DNA from: HGM04593 sp045647745
GTDB lineage: Bacteria; Bacteroidota; Bacteroidia; Bacteroidales; Bacteroidaceae
Assembly (NCBI GenBank): GCA_045647745.1
Contig: JAZRMQ010000060.1
Span: forward strand, 1-58,221
Direction: 5' to 3'
Length of the DNA stretch: 58,221 nucleotides
Below are positions 26,207 to 36,700 of the stretch, in pieces. The translations under genes were made by a program, and so were the position numbers. The notes under the pieces are model-generated. The model was given only the letters and a program-made list of their open reading frames with translations. It was not told the origin of the DNA and made no database searches. How positions within the stretch are numbered: position 1 is the first letter of the stretch; the number at the start of each line of letters is the position of its first letter.

Positions 26207-27781
26207 ATGAAGGTAAAAAAACAAAAAGTTTCACCACGTCAGAAGATGATAAACCTGATGTACGTTCTTCTGATGGCGATGCTTGCAATGAATGTATCTT
26301 CGGACGTTCTTAACGGCTTTACTTTGGTCGATGAGAGCCTTACAAGAAGTACGGAAAATGCGGGTGTACAAAATACTACACTCTACAGCTCGCTTGGTGA
26401 GATGATGGCTAAGAACCCCGAGAAGGTGCGCGAGTGGTTTGAGCGCGCCAACAGCGTGAAAGCAAAATCGGACAGCCTTTATAATTTCACAGACAAACTC
26501 AAGGAGCGTATAGCAAAAGAGGCCGACGGTGAGGATGCCGACTATCATAATCTTGAGAACCGCGAGGACCTTGAGGCTGCAACGTTTGTTATGCTATCGG
26601 GCAACAACGAGGGTGCCAAACTCTACAAAGCCATTAACGAATATCGCGATTTTATGGCTGGATTGGTTGATAATCAAGCACAAAAAGAGATGATTGCCAA
26701 CTGCCTCAGCACCGACCTGCCACAAGGCAATAATGTCCTGAACAAGAATTGGCAGGAGTATCACTTTGAGAGTATGCCGGCCATTGCAGCAATAACACTG
26801 CTCACAAAAATTCAGAACGACGTGCGCTACGTTGAGGGCGAGGTTATACATATGCTTTCAAAGAAGGTTGATATGGGCGACGTTCGTGTGAACCAGATTA
26901 AGGCACTGGTTATCCCAACGTCAAAAAACATTGTACGCGGTGGCGACTTCTCGGCACAGATTATCCTTGCGGCAGTGGACTCAACCCAACGCCCACAGAT
27001 TTTTATCGACGATACACTGCTTGATGCAGAGAATGGCGAATATGCCGTGCGTTGCAATAACACCGGCGACTACACGCTCAATGGCTATATGCTCGTCAAC
27101 GATGGAGCAGGCGTGCAGACACGATACGACTTCTCACAGAACTACACAGTCGTAGACCCAACAGCAACGGTCAGTGCATCACTGATGAACGTGCTCTATG
27201 CCGGTTTCTCGAATCCGGTAAGCATCTCTGTTCCCGGAGTTCCTGCAAACAAAATTACTGCAAGAATAACCAAAGGACAGGGAAGCATAAAGAGCGATGG
27301 AAAGAGCGGTTACATAGTTGTCCCCACAAAGATTGGCGAGGAGTTGTTGATTGGCGTTACAGCACGTAACGACGAGGGCAGAGACCAAAGTATGGGCGAA
27401 TATGCGTTCCGCGTGCGTCAGTTACCCGACCCAACGCCTTTCCTCGAATATAAAGACAAGGATGGTAACACACAACGCTATCGTGGCGGAACAAAGTTCA
27501 GCAAACAGGCTCTTATGAGCACAAGCGGCATTGTTGCAGCCATTGACGATGGCTTGTTGAATATTGGATTTAAAGTACTCTCTTTTGAGACAGTATTCTA
27601 TGACAATATGGGCAACGCAATACCTCTCACATCACAAGGTGCGCTATTCTCTCAACAGCAGAAGGATATGTTCCGCAACCTTGGACGCGGCAAACGTTTC
27701 TATATATCACACGTAAAGGCCATTGGCCCCGATAATGTAGAGCGTCTGTTGCCAACATCACTCGAGGTTATTATCGACTAA
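26207..27781 (+). CDS. porM: Type IX secretion motor protein PorM/GldM
   Basis: 524 residues. A single N-terminal membrane helix (about 16-35, M-I-N-L-M-Y-V-L-L-M-A-M-L-A-M-N) precedes a long periplasmic part: a helical domain, then beta domains D2-D4 including V-V-P-T-K-I-G-E-E. It ends L-P-T-S-L-E-V-I-I-D. PorM dimers span the periplasm and transmit motor energy from PorL to the PorKN ring. Length is normal for the family. 25 nt separate it from porN. Confidence 0.92.
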   Translation: MKVKKQKVSPRQKMINLMYVLLMAMLAMNVSSDVLNGFTLVDESLTRSTENAGVQNTTLYSSLGEMMAKNPEKVREWFERANSVKAKSDSLYNFTDKLKERIAKEADGEDADYHNLENREDLEAATFVMLSGNNEGAKLYKAINEYRDFMAGLVDNQAQKEMIANCLSTDLPQGNNVLNKNWQEYHFESMPAIAAITLLTKIQNDVRYVEGEVIHMLSKKVDMGDVRVNQIKALVIPTSKNIVRGGDFSAQIILAAVDSTQRPQIFIDDTLLDAENGEYAVRCNNTGDYTLNGYMLVNDGAGVQTRYDFSQNYTVVDPTATVSASLMNVLYAGFSNPVSISVPGVPANKITARITKGQGSIKSDGKSGYIVVPTKIGEELLIGVTARNDEGRDQSMGEYAFRVRQLPDPTPFLEYKDKDGNTQRYRGGTKFSKQALMSTSGIVAAIDDGLLNIGFKVLSFETVFYDNMGNAIPLTSQGALFSQQQKDMFRNLGRGKRFYISHVKAIGPDNVERLLPTSLEVIID

Positions 27782-27806
27782 AAAAAGAATAAACAATATT
27801 TACAAT

Positions 27807-28895
27807 ATGCAGTACATAAGCAAAATATTACTCATTGCAGCGGTTGCATTGTTTGCACAGACAGCCAATTCTCAGCCTCCTGCACGCCAAGGTAACCAGC
27901 AGAACAAAAAGGCCGAAAAGACAGTGGTCGTAGAGCTCACAGACAGAGCCAAAAGCCAATATCCGGTGGCACAGACGCCACAGGAGGTTGATTGGAGACG
28001 CGAAATATATCGTTCCCTTGACCTTGAGAACGAAAAGAATGCATCACTCTACTATCCTGTGGAACAAATTGGTAACAACTGCAATCTTTTCACATTCCTG
28101 TTCAATAACATTTTGAAAGGCAATATCACAGCCTACAAATATAATCTCGACGGCATTGAGCAATTTACCGAGGAGAATATCATCGCTCCGGTAGACCTGC
28201 TCGACAACTATCGTATATACTACGAGGAGAAAGATGGCGAACTGATTGTTGGCAAAAGCGATATCCCAAGCGCCGAGGTTCTGAGCTATTACATCAAGGA
28301 GAGTCACTACTACGACCAGCGCACCGGCACATACGGCAAGCAGGTAACAGCTATATGCCCTGTATTGCACCGCTCGGGCGATTTTGGTTCAGAGGTAACA
28401 AAGTATCCGATGTTCTGGCTGAATTACGACGAAATTTCACCTCTGCTCACACAGCAGAATGTGATGAGCAGCAGCCTCAACAACGTGATGTCTATGAGCA
28501 TCGACGACTTTTTCAGAAAAGGCAACTACGAGGGAGAGATTTACAAAACCGTGAATATGCGCAACCTTGCCATTTCACAATATTGCAAGGATTCGGCAGC
28601 CGTAAAGCAGGAGCAGGATAAGATTGAGCAACAGCTCAAAGATTTCCGCACCAATCTTTGGAACACAAAAACCGTTGCCGAAATTCGTCAGGACTCTATC
28701 AATGCTGCCACAGCCGCCGCAAACGACACCATCAACGGCAAAAGTGAAAAAGTTGTAAAAAAAGAGAAAGCTAAAAGCCGTACAAAAACAAACAGTGCAA
28801 AAAGAAGCACCGTAAAAAAAGAGAGCAAAAGTAAGAGCAAAAGCAGCAGTGGCAATAATGCCAACCGCGTATCAGTACGCCGCGAACGTCGCTAA
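27807..28895 (+). CDS. porN: Type IX secretion ring protein PorN/GldN
   Basis: 362 residues with a signal peptide ending A-N-S-Q. The conserved core starts around V-D-W-R-R-E-I-Y-R and covers about 55-290 (Y-Y-P-V-E, then F-T-F-L-F-N-N-I, W-L-N-Y). The last ~55 residues are a Lys/Ser/Arg-rich tail (K-K-E-K-A-K-S-R, R-V-S-V-R-R-E-R-R) which is low complexity and probably disordered. PorN forms the periplasmic ring with PorK. Last gene of the cluster; a perfect hairpin lies 63 nt after its stop. Confidence 0.9.
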   Translation: MQYISKILLIAAVALFAQTANSQPPARQGNQQNKKAEKTVVVELTDRAKSQYPVAQTPQEVDWRREIYRSLDLENEKNASLYYPVEQIGNNCNLFTFLFNNILKGNITAYKYNLDGIEQFTEENIIAPVDLLDNYRIYYEEKDGELIVGKSDIPSAEVLSYYIKESHYYDQRTGTYGKQVTAICPVLHRSGDFGSEVTKYPMFWLNYDEISPLLTQQNVMSSSLNNVMSMSIDDFFRKGNYEGEIYKTVNMRNLAISQYCKDSAAVKQEQDKIEQQLKDFRTNLWNTKTVAEIRQDSINAATAAANDTINGKSEKVVKKEKAKSRTKTNSAKRSTVKKESKSKSKSSSGNNANRVSVRRERR

Positions 28896-28958
28896 ACTTT
28901 TTCACACCAAATATTGTTTATTTGTTTGTTTTATTGTTCTTTTGTAATGCAAACTATA

Positions 28959-28990
28959 TTAAGACAGCACTCTGTGGAGTGCTGTCTTAA
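28959..28990 (+). terminator. Hairpin after the por cluster
   Basis: A perfect 14-bp stem (28959-28972 with 28977-28990) closed by a TGTG tetraloop. There is no T run on either strand, so it may be a factor-dependent terminator or 3' stabiliser rather than a classical terminator. It ends 23 nt before the next start codon. Confidence 0.6.
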
Positions 28991-29013
28991 TCAACAAATT
29001 AATACCATAATTT

Positions 29014-29634
29014 ATGAAAAAGTTTTTAGGCATCACCCTGTTCCTTTGCTTTATGATGGTTGCACCGGCAACAGCACAATTCGACTTTGGTATAAAAGCC
29101 GGAGTAAACCTCTCGGAGAAGCCGACAGCTAATATCAATGATTTGAGAAACAGCCTGAAAGGCAATGCCGGATGGTTCGCCGGCCCCACAGCAAAATTCA
29201 TCTTTCCAATTGTAGGGTTAGGCTTTGAGGCAAATATTCTCTACTCTCAAAACAATATAGAGATTGAAGGGCAGAATTTATTAAGCCAGAGCATTGATAT
29301 TCCTCTGTTCTTGCGCTACGAACTATCGTTACCCGTAGTGAAAAAATATATAGAGCCCTTTGTAGCCATAGGCCCGCAATTTAATTGGAATATTGGCAGC
29401 AAGGAGTATACACTCGAGGACCTGAACAATATCGATTACTCTAAATATACGCTGAACAATAGTGAAATAAGCCTGAATTTAGGATTGGGATTTATCCTGT
29501 TCGAGAATTATCAGATACACGGCAACTACAACCTTGCACTAGGCCACACTGCCGAAATATCTAATTGGGATGTTTCAAAAATCACTTCATTAAAAACAAG
29601 TAAATGGCAAATATCCTTGGCGTATATCTTTTAA
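29014..29634 (+). CDS. Small outer-membrane beta-barrel (porin-family, PorT-like fold)
   Basis: 206 residues: signal peptide ending A-T-A-Q, then F-D-F-G-I-K-A-G-V-N-L-S, a typical first strand of the OMP_b-brl_2 family, followed by about eight amphipathic strands. The C-terminus I-S-L-A-Y-I-F ends in Phe, as for outer-membrane barrels. PorT of the type IX system has this fold, and the neighbourhood of porPKLMN makes a link tempting. But this fold is very common in Bacteroidetes, so I leave the symbol empty. It is 9 nt upstream of the channel gene. Confidence 0.75.
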   Translation: MKKFLGITLFLCFMMVAPATAQFDFGIKAGVNLSEKPTANINDLRNSLKGNAGWFAGPTAKFIFPIVGLGFEANILYSQNNIEIEGQNLLSQSIDIPLFLRYELSLPVVKKYIEPFVAIGPQFNWNIGSKEYTLEDLNNIDYSKYTLNNSEISLNLGLGFILFENYQIHGNYNLALGHTAEISNWDVSKITSLKTSKWQISLAYIF

Positions 29635-29643
29635 CAACACTAT

Positions 29644-30831
29644 ATGAGAGACACATACATTCCACTGCTGAATAGAATTGGAGTAGAGACTGACAGCATT
29701 AATGCTATACACTGGATTTGTGTTATCCTGTGTATAGTGTTGCTTTTTTACATCAGCAGTTTCATCTGTCAAAAGATTGTTATCCCCATCAGCAACAGAA
29801 TAACACGAAAGACACAGGCAAAATGGGATGAACTGATATTCAACAACACTACATTAAAATATGCCTGCAATCTCATCGTTGGCATAGCATTGACCGCAAC
29901 GCTCCCAATGCTGACGTATGAACAATCAATGCTATACGGCGTTGCAACAAAAGTTTGCTACATTTATATCATCATTGTTTTTGTGAGGCTTTGTTGTAGC
30001 ATACTATCATCGTTGTACAAAATATCTAGCCAAGCTAAAAAGACAAAAAATCACACCCTGCAAGGCGTTTTTCAAATGCTGAAGATTGTTGTCATCTGCA
30101 TTGGCATAATTTTGGTTGCAAGTATAATAATTGACAAAGACCCCACAAAATTATTAGCCGGTCTCGGAGCCTCGGCTGCCGTACTTATGCTTGTTTTTAA
30201 AGATAGTATAATGGGATTAGTTGCAGGAGTACAACTATCGGCCAACGATATGCTGCGCCCCGGTGATTGGATTACAATGGAAAAATATGGCGCCGATGGT
30301 ATGGTGCAAGATGTCTCCCTGACAACTGTAAAAGTTCAGAATTGGGACAACACCATCACAACAGTCCCCCCATACGCCCTTGTAAGCGAGTCTTTTCAAA
30401 ATTGGCGCGGAATGTTCGACAGTGGTGGCCGACGCATCAAGCGCTCTATTTTCATTGATATGAGCTCTATTGCTTTTTGTAATGAAAAACAGATAAAAAG
30501 CCTCAGCGATAAAGGATTGCTCACCAGCAACGATAGCAGACCTGTGAACCTCACCGTGTTCAGAGAGTGGCTCGAAGCGTGGTTAAAGAACCACCCGAAG
30601 GTGAACAAAGAGATGATAATAATGGTGCGCCAACTGCAACCAACCGCACAAGGATTGCCCTTGGAGTTATATTTCTTCTTTAAAGGAACAGCTTGGGTAG
30701 ATTACGAGCACCTGCAATCAGAGGTATTTGAATACATATTGGCAACACTGCCTGAGTTCGGGCTCAAAACATTCCAAAGCCCAACCGGCAACGATATAAA
30801 AAACTTTGTAAGTAACGAGGTTGACAATTAA
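29644..30831 (+). CDS. MscS-type mechanosensitive channel (YbdG-like)
   Basis: 395 residues. Four or five hydrophobic helices lie in the first half. The pore-lining helix and hinge are recognisable as L-L-A-G-L-G-A-S-A-A-V-L with F-K-D-S-I-M-G-L-V-A-G-V-Q-L following, then the beta domain starting R-P-G-D-W-I-T. The length and the long cytosolic domain resemble YbdG (MscM) more than the 286-residue MscS. It should release ions under osmotic downshock. The gene ends 7 nt before a convergent terminator shared with the lipoprotein gene on the other strand. Confidence 0.85.
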   Translation: MRDTYIPLLNRIGVETDSINAIHWICVILCIVLLFYISSFICQKIVIPISNRITRKTQAKWDELIFNNTTLKYACNLIVGIALTATLPMLTYEQSMLYGVATKVCYIYIIIVFVRLCCSILSSLYKISSQAKKTKNHTLQGVFQMLKIVVICIGIILVASIIIDKDPTKLLAGLGASAAVLMLVFKDSIMGLVAGVQLSANDMLRPGDWITMEKYGADGMVQDVSLTTVKVQNWDNTITTVPPYALVSESFQNWRGMFDSGGRRIKRSIFIDMSSIAFCNEKQIKSLSDKGLLTSNDSRPVNLTVFREWLEAWLKNHPKVNKEMIIMVRQLQPTAQGLPLELYFFFKGTAWVDYEHLQSEVFEYILATLPEFGLKTFQSPTGNDIKNFVSNEVDN

Positions 30832-30837
30832 TCCGTT

Positions 30838-30878
30838 CACGAAAAAGGAAATGACCAAAAGTCATTTCCTTTTTCGTG
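30838..30878. terminator. Bidirectional terminator between convergent genes
   Basis: A perfect 18-bp stem (30838-30855 with 30861-30878), a 5-nt loop, and A and T runs inside the arms. It serves the channel gene on + and the small lipoprotein gene on -; its right arm encodes the last residues of the lipoprotein (R-K-R-K, stop). Confidence 0.85.
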
Positions 30879-31167
30879 TGGCGGAATAAAACTCTACCTC
30901 CCGAGCCTTTACCGCATTTTCAAATTTCTCCCGCGCATCGGCAACACTGCCAGCCTCTTTGGATTTATCCACTGCCTCCATAGCTAAAAGCTCAAGATAC
31001 AAAGCGTATGAAATTTCAAGCAGTTCCTCGGATTTTTCGGCCTGCATAATCTTTTCGGTAGCCCTGTTGTAGGCGGCAACACAATCTTTTGTAGCTTTGT
31101 CGTCACCACAAGCCAAGAGCAACGCTGCTGCAAGAAAAACAAATAAAAAGGTTCTTATCTTGTACAT
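30862..31167 (-). CDS. Small lipoprotein of unknown function
   Basis: 101 residues from ATG at 31167. I rejected a longer frame from 31227 because it would start upstream of the promoter and because the shorter form has a textbook signal peptide ending L-L-A-C (about residue 20). The mature part is about 80 residues, charged and helical (A-A-Y-N-R-A-T-E-K, E-K-F-E-N-A-V-K). No family recognised. It has its own promoter and shares a terminator with the channel gene. Confidence 0.7.
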   Translation of the reverse strand: MYKIRTFLFVFLAAALLLACGDDKATKDCVAAYNRATEKIMQAEKSEELLEISYALYLELLAMEAVDKSKEAGSVADAREKFENAVKAREVEFYSATRKRK

Positions 31168-31191
31168 ACTATTGCTGTTTAACATTCTGTG

Positions 31192-31223
31192 CAAAAATAG
31201 ATATTTTATCCGTTCCAAACAAA
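31192..31223 (-). promoter_or_regulatory. Promoter of the small lipoprotein gene
   Basis: On the minus strand TTTG (31223-31220), 20 nt, TATTTTTG (31199-31192), 24 nt before the start codon. Confidence 0.7.
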
Positions 31224-31255
31224 GCAATAAAAAAGAAATGCCAAGCCGCCTATAT

Positions 31256-31286
31256 TTTGCTATTTAGAGGCTTTTTAATAACTTCG
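31256..31286 (+). promoter_or_regulatory. Promoter of priA, very close to the start codon
   Basis: TTTG at 31256-31259, 19 nt, TAACTTCG at 31279-31286. The priA ATG is at 31295, only 8 nt after the box, so transcription would begin at or just before the start codon: a leaderless or nearly leaderless mRNA. Confidence 0.7.
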
Positions 31287-31294
31287 CAGTTGTT

Positions 31295-33541
31295 ATGAGT
31301 GATTTTGCAGATGTCATATTACCATTGCCTCTGCCCGGAACATTTACATACAGCGTTCCGGCCGAGTTAAAGGGGAAAATTATCCCCGGTTGCCGTGTAA
31401 CCGTTCCTTTGGGCAATAAAAAAAGCTATACAGCATTGGTAGCGACTCTGCACAATGACAAGCCCGACGGCTACACTGTGCGGCCATTAAAGGAGCTCCT
31501 TGACGAAGCGCCCATAGTTCTTGATAGTCAAATAAAACTCTGGGAGTGGATTTCAAAATACTACCTCTGCTCTTTGGGCGATATCTACAAAGCAGCAATT
31601 CCGCAAGGATTAAAAGGAGAATTCAAGCCAAAGACCGAACAGCGAGTGCGACTAACGGCAGAATACAGCAGTGAAAAGTGGATAAACCTGCTTGTGCAAT
31701 CACTCAGCCGCGCACCACGACAAAAGAGGTTACTTGCAACCTATCTGCAACAGGCAACTCCCTTTGGAGACAACCCAAAAGAGATTTCAAAACACAAGCT
31801 CATAGAACTTGCACAGGTTCAGCCACCAATATACAAACAACTGCAGGATAAAGGCGTTTTTGAAAGCTACGAGGTGGAGATTGGACGATTAGGGCACAAT
31901 GACGCACCTTGTCAGCCGGTAAATACACTGAGCCCGGCACAGCAAAAGGCTTTTGACGAGATTAAAGAGTCTTTTACACAAAAGAACGTAACACTGCTCC
32001 ACGGCGTTACATCGGCCGGCAAGACAGAGGTCTACATTCACCTGATAGCCGAGGCTGTCAAACGCGGTGAACAGGTGTTATATATGCTACCCGAGATTGC
32101 GCTGACAAAGCAGATTGTCGAAAGATTGAGGAGAGTATTCGGCAACCGCATAGGGCTTTATCATTCAAAATTCACCGATGCCGAGAGGGTGGAAATTTGG
32201 AAAAAACAACTCAGCGATGAGCCATACGACATCATTCTCGGCGTGCGCTCTTCGCTCTTCTTGCCATTCAAGAATTTGGGTTTGGTAATTGTTGACGAAG
32301 AGCACGAGAACAGCTACAAACAGCAAGAGCCGGCACCACGATACAATGCACGCAATGCAGCAATAGTTCTTGCATCATACTTTGGAGCAAAAACGCTGCT
32401 TGGCACAGCAACACCATCAATAGAGAGCTATCACAACGCAACCACCGGAAAGTATGCCCTTGTAAACCTCGCAACCCGACACCGAGCTGTTCAACTGCCA
32501 CAGATTGAAGTTATCGATATGCAGGAATACAGCCGCAAGAAATTGACTGTCGGGCCATTCTCCGATCCTCTTGTCGAAGCAATGAGCCGAGCGTTAAAAG
32601 AGAAAAAACAGATAATACTATTCCAGAACCGCCGTGGTTACTCGCCACAAATAGAGTGCCGCACCTGCGGTTGGGTTCCACATTGCAAGCACTGCGATGT
32701 GAGCCTCACCCTGCACAAGAATGCCAACAAACTTGTGTGCCACTATTGTGGCTACACAATTCCAGCACCCGTGCATTGTCCAAATTGCGAAGGGCGTAAT
32801 TTTGCCACCCTTGGTTACGGAACAGAGAAGATTGAGGACGACCTGCAAAATCTCTTCCCCGAAGCTCGCATAAAGCGTATGGACCTTGACACCACACGCA
32901 CACGCACAGCCTACGAAAAGATTATCAGCAATTTTCAGGACGGAAAGACAGATATTTTGATAGGCACACAAATGGTCTCCAAAGGCCTCGACTTTGACAA
33001 TGTCGACGTTGTAGGCATTGTCAACGCCGATACTCTGCTCAACTACCCCGATTTTAGAGCCACCGAGCGAGCATTTCAACTAATGTCGCAGGTAGCAGGA
33101 CGTGCCGGACGCAAAAACGGACAGGGCAGAGTGTTCCTGCAGACAAAGATGACCGATGCACCGGTAATTCCACAAATTGTGAACAACGACTACGCAGCCT
33201 TCTACGACCAGCAGTTGCAAGAGCGCTTGTTATTCCATTATCCTCCTTTTTATCGGTTAATTTACATATATATGAAGCACCGCGACGTGCGCGTGATTGA
33301 GGAGTTTTCGGAGCTTATCGGCAAACGTATGCGTGAGATTTTTGACAACCGCATACTCGGCCCCGACCTGCCTCCCGTAGCAAAAGTCAAACAGCTATAT
33401 ATCAGAAAAATTGTCCTGAAAGTAGAAAACTCACTTTCACAATACAAAGTAAACGAAGTGTTAAGAAACATACAACAGGCCTACTGCGAACAGCCACGCT
33501 ATCGCTCAATAGTTATGTATTACGACATTGACCCACTGTAA
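31295..33541 (+). CDS. priA: Primosomal replication-restart helicase PriA
   Basis: 748 residues. The N-terminal DNA-binding domain begins A-D-V-I-L-P-L-P-L, the normal start of the family, which supports ATG 31295. Helicase motifs are clear: Walker A H-G-V-T-S-A-G-K-T, Walker B I-V-D-E-E-H, and the motif V-S-K-G-L-D-F-D and Q-V-A-G-R-A-G-R region. Between them lies the zinc-binding block with C-R-T-C, C-K-H-C, C-H-Y-C and C-P-N-C. PriA reloads the replication machinery at stalled forks. It stands alone between two promoters. Confidence 0.96.
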   Translation: MSDFADVILPLPLPGTFTYSVPAELKGKIIPGCRVTVPLGNKKSYTALVATLHNDKPDGYTVRPLKELLDEAPIVLDSQIKLWEWISKYYLCSLGDIYKAAIPQGLKGEFKPKTEQRVRLTAEYSSEKWINLLVQSLSRAPRQKRLLATYLQQATPFGDNPKEISKHKLIELAQVQPPIYKQLQDKGVFESYEVEIGRLGHNDAPCQPVNTLSPAQQKAFDEIKESFTQKNVTLLHGVTSAGKTEVYIHLIAEAVKRGEQVLYMLPEIALTKQIVERLRRVFGNRIGLYHSKFTDAERVEIWKKQLSDEPYDIILGVRSSLFLPFKNLGLVIVDEEHENSYKQQEPAPRYNARNAAIVLASYFGAKTLLGTATPSIESYHNATTGKYALVNLATRHRAVQLPQIEVIDMQEYSRKKLTVGPFSDPLVEAMSRALKEKKQIILFQNRRGYSPQIECRTCGWVPHCKHCDVSLTLHKNANKLVCHYCGYTIPAPVHCPNCEGRNFATLGYGTEKIEDDLQNLFPEARIKRMDLDTTRTRTAYEKIISNFQDGKTDILIGTQMVSKGLDFDNVDVVGIVNADTLLNYPDFRATERAFQLMSQVAGRAGRKNGQGRVFLQTKMTDAPVIPQIVNNDYAAFYDQQLQERLLFHYPPFYRLIYIYMKHRDVRVIEEFSELIGKRMREIFDNRILGPDLPPVAKVKQLYIRKIVLKVENSLSQYKVNEVLRNIQQAYCEQPRYRSIVMYYDIDPL

Positions 33542-33609
33542 AAACCTCTGTCACAGCAGTTCTTTTTTTATAATAAATCTTAACGCCGACCCAAATTATC
33601 GGCTAATAT

Positions 33610-33640
33610 TTTGCCCTCTGCTATTTATTAGGTAAATTTG
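33610..33640 (+). promoter_or_regulatory. Promoter of the DUF2723 gene
   Basis: TTTG at 33610-33613, 19 nt, TAAATTTG at 33633-33640; start codon 33702, giving a leader of about 55 nt. It probably drives the DUF2723, deacetylase and queG genes together. Confidence 0.8.
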
Positions 33641-33701
33641 CACAATTTCAGGATAAAAATATCCTGTTTCCAAAGAATTAAAACAAAATTTACACAAAAT
33701 A

Positions 33702-36700
33702 ATGAAACAATTCAAAATTTGGAACAATGCCTTGGGGTGGTTCACATTCATCGTTGCGGCATTGACATACTGCCTGACTGTTGAGCCAACAGCAAGTTTT
33801 TGGGATTGCCCGGAGTTTATTCTCTCGGGAAATAAGCTCGAGATAGGACACCCACCCGGTGCACCGTTCTTTATGCTCACAGCAAATCTCTTTTCAATGT
33901 TTGCCAGCCCCGAGAATGTGGCATATATGGTAAATATTATGTCGGCCGTGCTCAGCGCTGCCGGTATTCTGTTCCTTTTTTGGAGCATCACACACCTGAC
34001 ACGCAAACTCATAGTTGCCAACAGCAAGGAAATCACAAAGAGTCAAATGATTACCATACTGGGCTCGGGCCTTGTTGGAGCGTTGGCATATACTTGGAGC
34101 GACACCTATTGGTTCAGCGCCGTAGAGGGCGAGGTTTATGGTTATTCATCACTTTTCACCGCCGTTGTTTTTTGGCTTATCCTAAAGTGGGAAGACAACG
34201 CCAATGCACCGCACAGCGACAGATGGCTCGTTCTCATAGCCTATCTTGTGGGATTGTCAATAGGTGTGCACCTGCTTAACCTTTTGTGTATCCCAGCCAT
34301 TGTGCTTGTAGTGTATTACAAAAAATTCCCCAATGCAAATTTCAAAGGTTCGCTATTGGCACTAGCCGTATCGGCAGCCATTGTTGTGGTTGTTTTGTAT
34401 GGTATCGTTCCGGGCGTTGTGAAAGTTGGCGGATGGTTTGAACTACTATTCGTAAACATACTCGGTTGCTCGTTCAACACCGGATTATACGTATATATCT
34501 TGTTGCTTTTTGCCACACTCGTTGCCGGAATTTACTGCACCGAAAAGAACAAAAGCCAAAAAGTCATTGCAAGCATTTTCACTTTGGCAATAGCCCTGCT
34601 GGGAATTCCTTTCTATGGCAACGGCATCATCGGCAGCCTGTTCCTTGGTGCTATTGTGCTGGCTATAATTTATTTTATTGGCACAAGAAACAAAGTATCA
34701 TACAAAGGCTCAGAGATTAGAAAGAGCTACTTGATAAGCCGCAGAGGTTTCAACACATCATTCCTCTGCCTATTGCTCATAATGATAGGCTACTCTTCCT
34801 ACGCCCTCATCGTTATACGTTCAGCGGCAAACACTCCGATGGACCAGAATTCCCCCGAGAATATATTCACTCTTGGCTCGTATCTGAACCGCGAGCAATA
34901 TGGTTCGCGCCCACTCTTTTATGGCGAGTGCTTTGACTCCGAGGTAGAGAGAAACAAGGACGGAGAGGCTGTATCGGTAGAGACAAGCCCTGTGTATATG
35001 CGCGTGGAGAAGAAAAACGCATCCGACCCCGACGAGTATGAGATAATCGAATACAACAGAGAGTATAAGTTCGTTCAGAATATGCTCCTCCCACGTATGT
35101 ACAGCAGCGACCACGCCGGAGAATACGAAAGATGGATTGGCCGCAACATTAAAAATACAAGGCGAGCAAAATACCCCGATGTAAGAAAGCAACAACGCAA
35201 ACCGCTTGAAGTTAAAGTGCCCACACAGTGGGATAACCTCACTTTCTTTGTCAACTATCAAGCCAACCATATGTATTGGCGCTACTTCTTCTGGAACTTT
35301 ATCGGCCGACAGAACGATATTCAGAACAACTATGGCGAAAAAGAGTATGGCAACTGGATTACTGGCATACCCCTCATTGACGACATACGATTGGGCGACC
35401 AAGATATGCTTCCCCAGACACTGAAAGAGAACAAAGGACACAATGTATTCTTTGCTCTGCCATTCATTCTCGGCATCATTGGAATTATTTGGCAATTCGC
35501 CAATGGCAAAAAAGGCAAACAGCAATTCTGGGTGGTATTTATGCTATTCTTTATGACCGGACTCGCAATTGTGCTTTATCTTAACCAAACACCATTGCAG
35601 CCACGCGGGCGTGACTATGCATACGCCGGCTCTTTCTATGCCTTTGCCATTTGGATTGGTATGGGTGTTGCCGGCATCATTCACGGAGCAAACAGCCTTT
35701 TGAAAAAATACAACAAAAAGGAGAATAATATTTTGGTTAACAGCCTTGTTGCCATTGTCTGCTTGTTTGTTCCTTTACAGATGGTGTCACAAACTTGGGA
35801 CGACCACGACCGTAGCGGCCGCTACGCTTGTCGCGATTTTGGTTTGAACTACCTTAACACTCTCCCCGACGAGGGCAGCCCCATCATCTTCACCTGTGGA
35901 GATAATGACACGTTCCCTCTTTGGTACAACCAAGAGGTAGAGGGTGAACGCACCGACTCACGTGTCTGCAACCTCTCTTATCTGCAGACCGATTGGTATA
36001 CCGACCAGATGAAGCGCCCCGCATACGACTCACCGAGCCTTCCAATCACTTGGGATAGAATTAACTACGCCGGTAACACAAACATCTATGTTTATGTGTT
36101 CCCGATGGAGGAGTTTATTATGCAGTATCGCAATGCCTTCCCCGAGAAATTTGACAAAGCATTCGGCGAGAACCCCTTTGAGATGAACAAAATCACAAAA
36201 CACTGGATTCTCGAGGCTAATGCTACAAAAAAATCAGAGGCACGCAAGATTGTTGATGACATCATAAAGCACTATGAATTAGCCCTGAACGAGGGACGCT
36301 CGAGAAGAGATTATATCGAAATACCAAAGAGCATCATCCCTTGCGAGAAGCTTTATATCCCCATTGACTCTGCGGCAGTGATGCGCTCGGGAATGATAAT
36401 TCCACAGGAATACGAGCATAATATGCCCGAATATATGACCATCGATATAAGCGACAAGAGCGCTCTCTATCGTCACGAGCTTATCCTGTTCGATATGCTT
36501 GCCAACGCAAATTGGGAACGCCCATTGTATATGTCAATGACCGTTGGCGACAAGAATTATCCTGCCGTGCTTAAAAAATTCTTCGTTCACGAAGGCTTGG
36601 CATATAGAATAACACCATTCGATTGGAGTAAATTGGGATACGACACAAATGGTGGCGAACACCCGATAGATATTGAGCGCTTTAGCAACAATATCATCAA

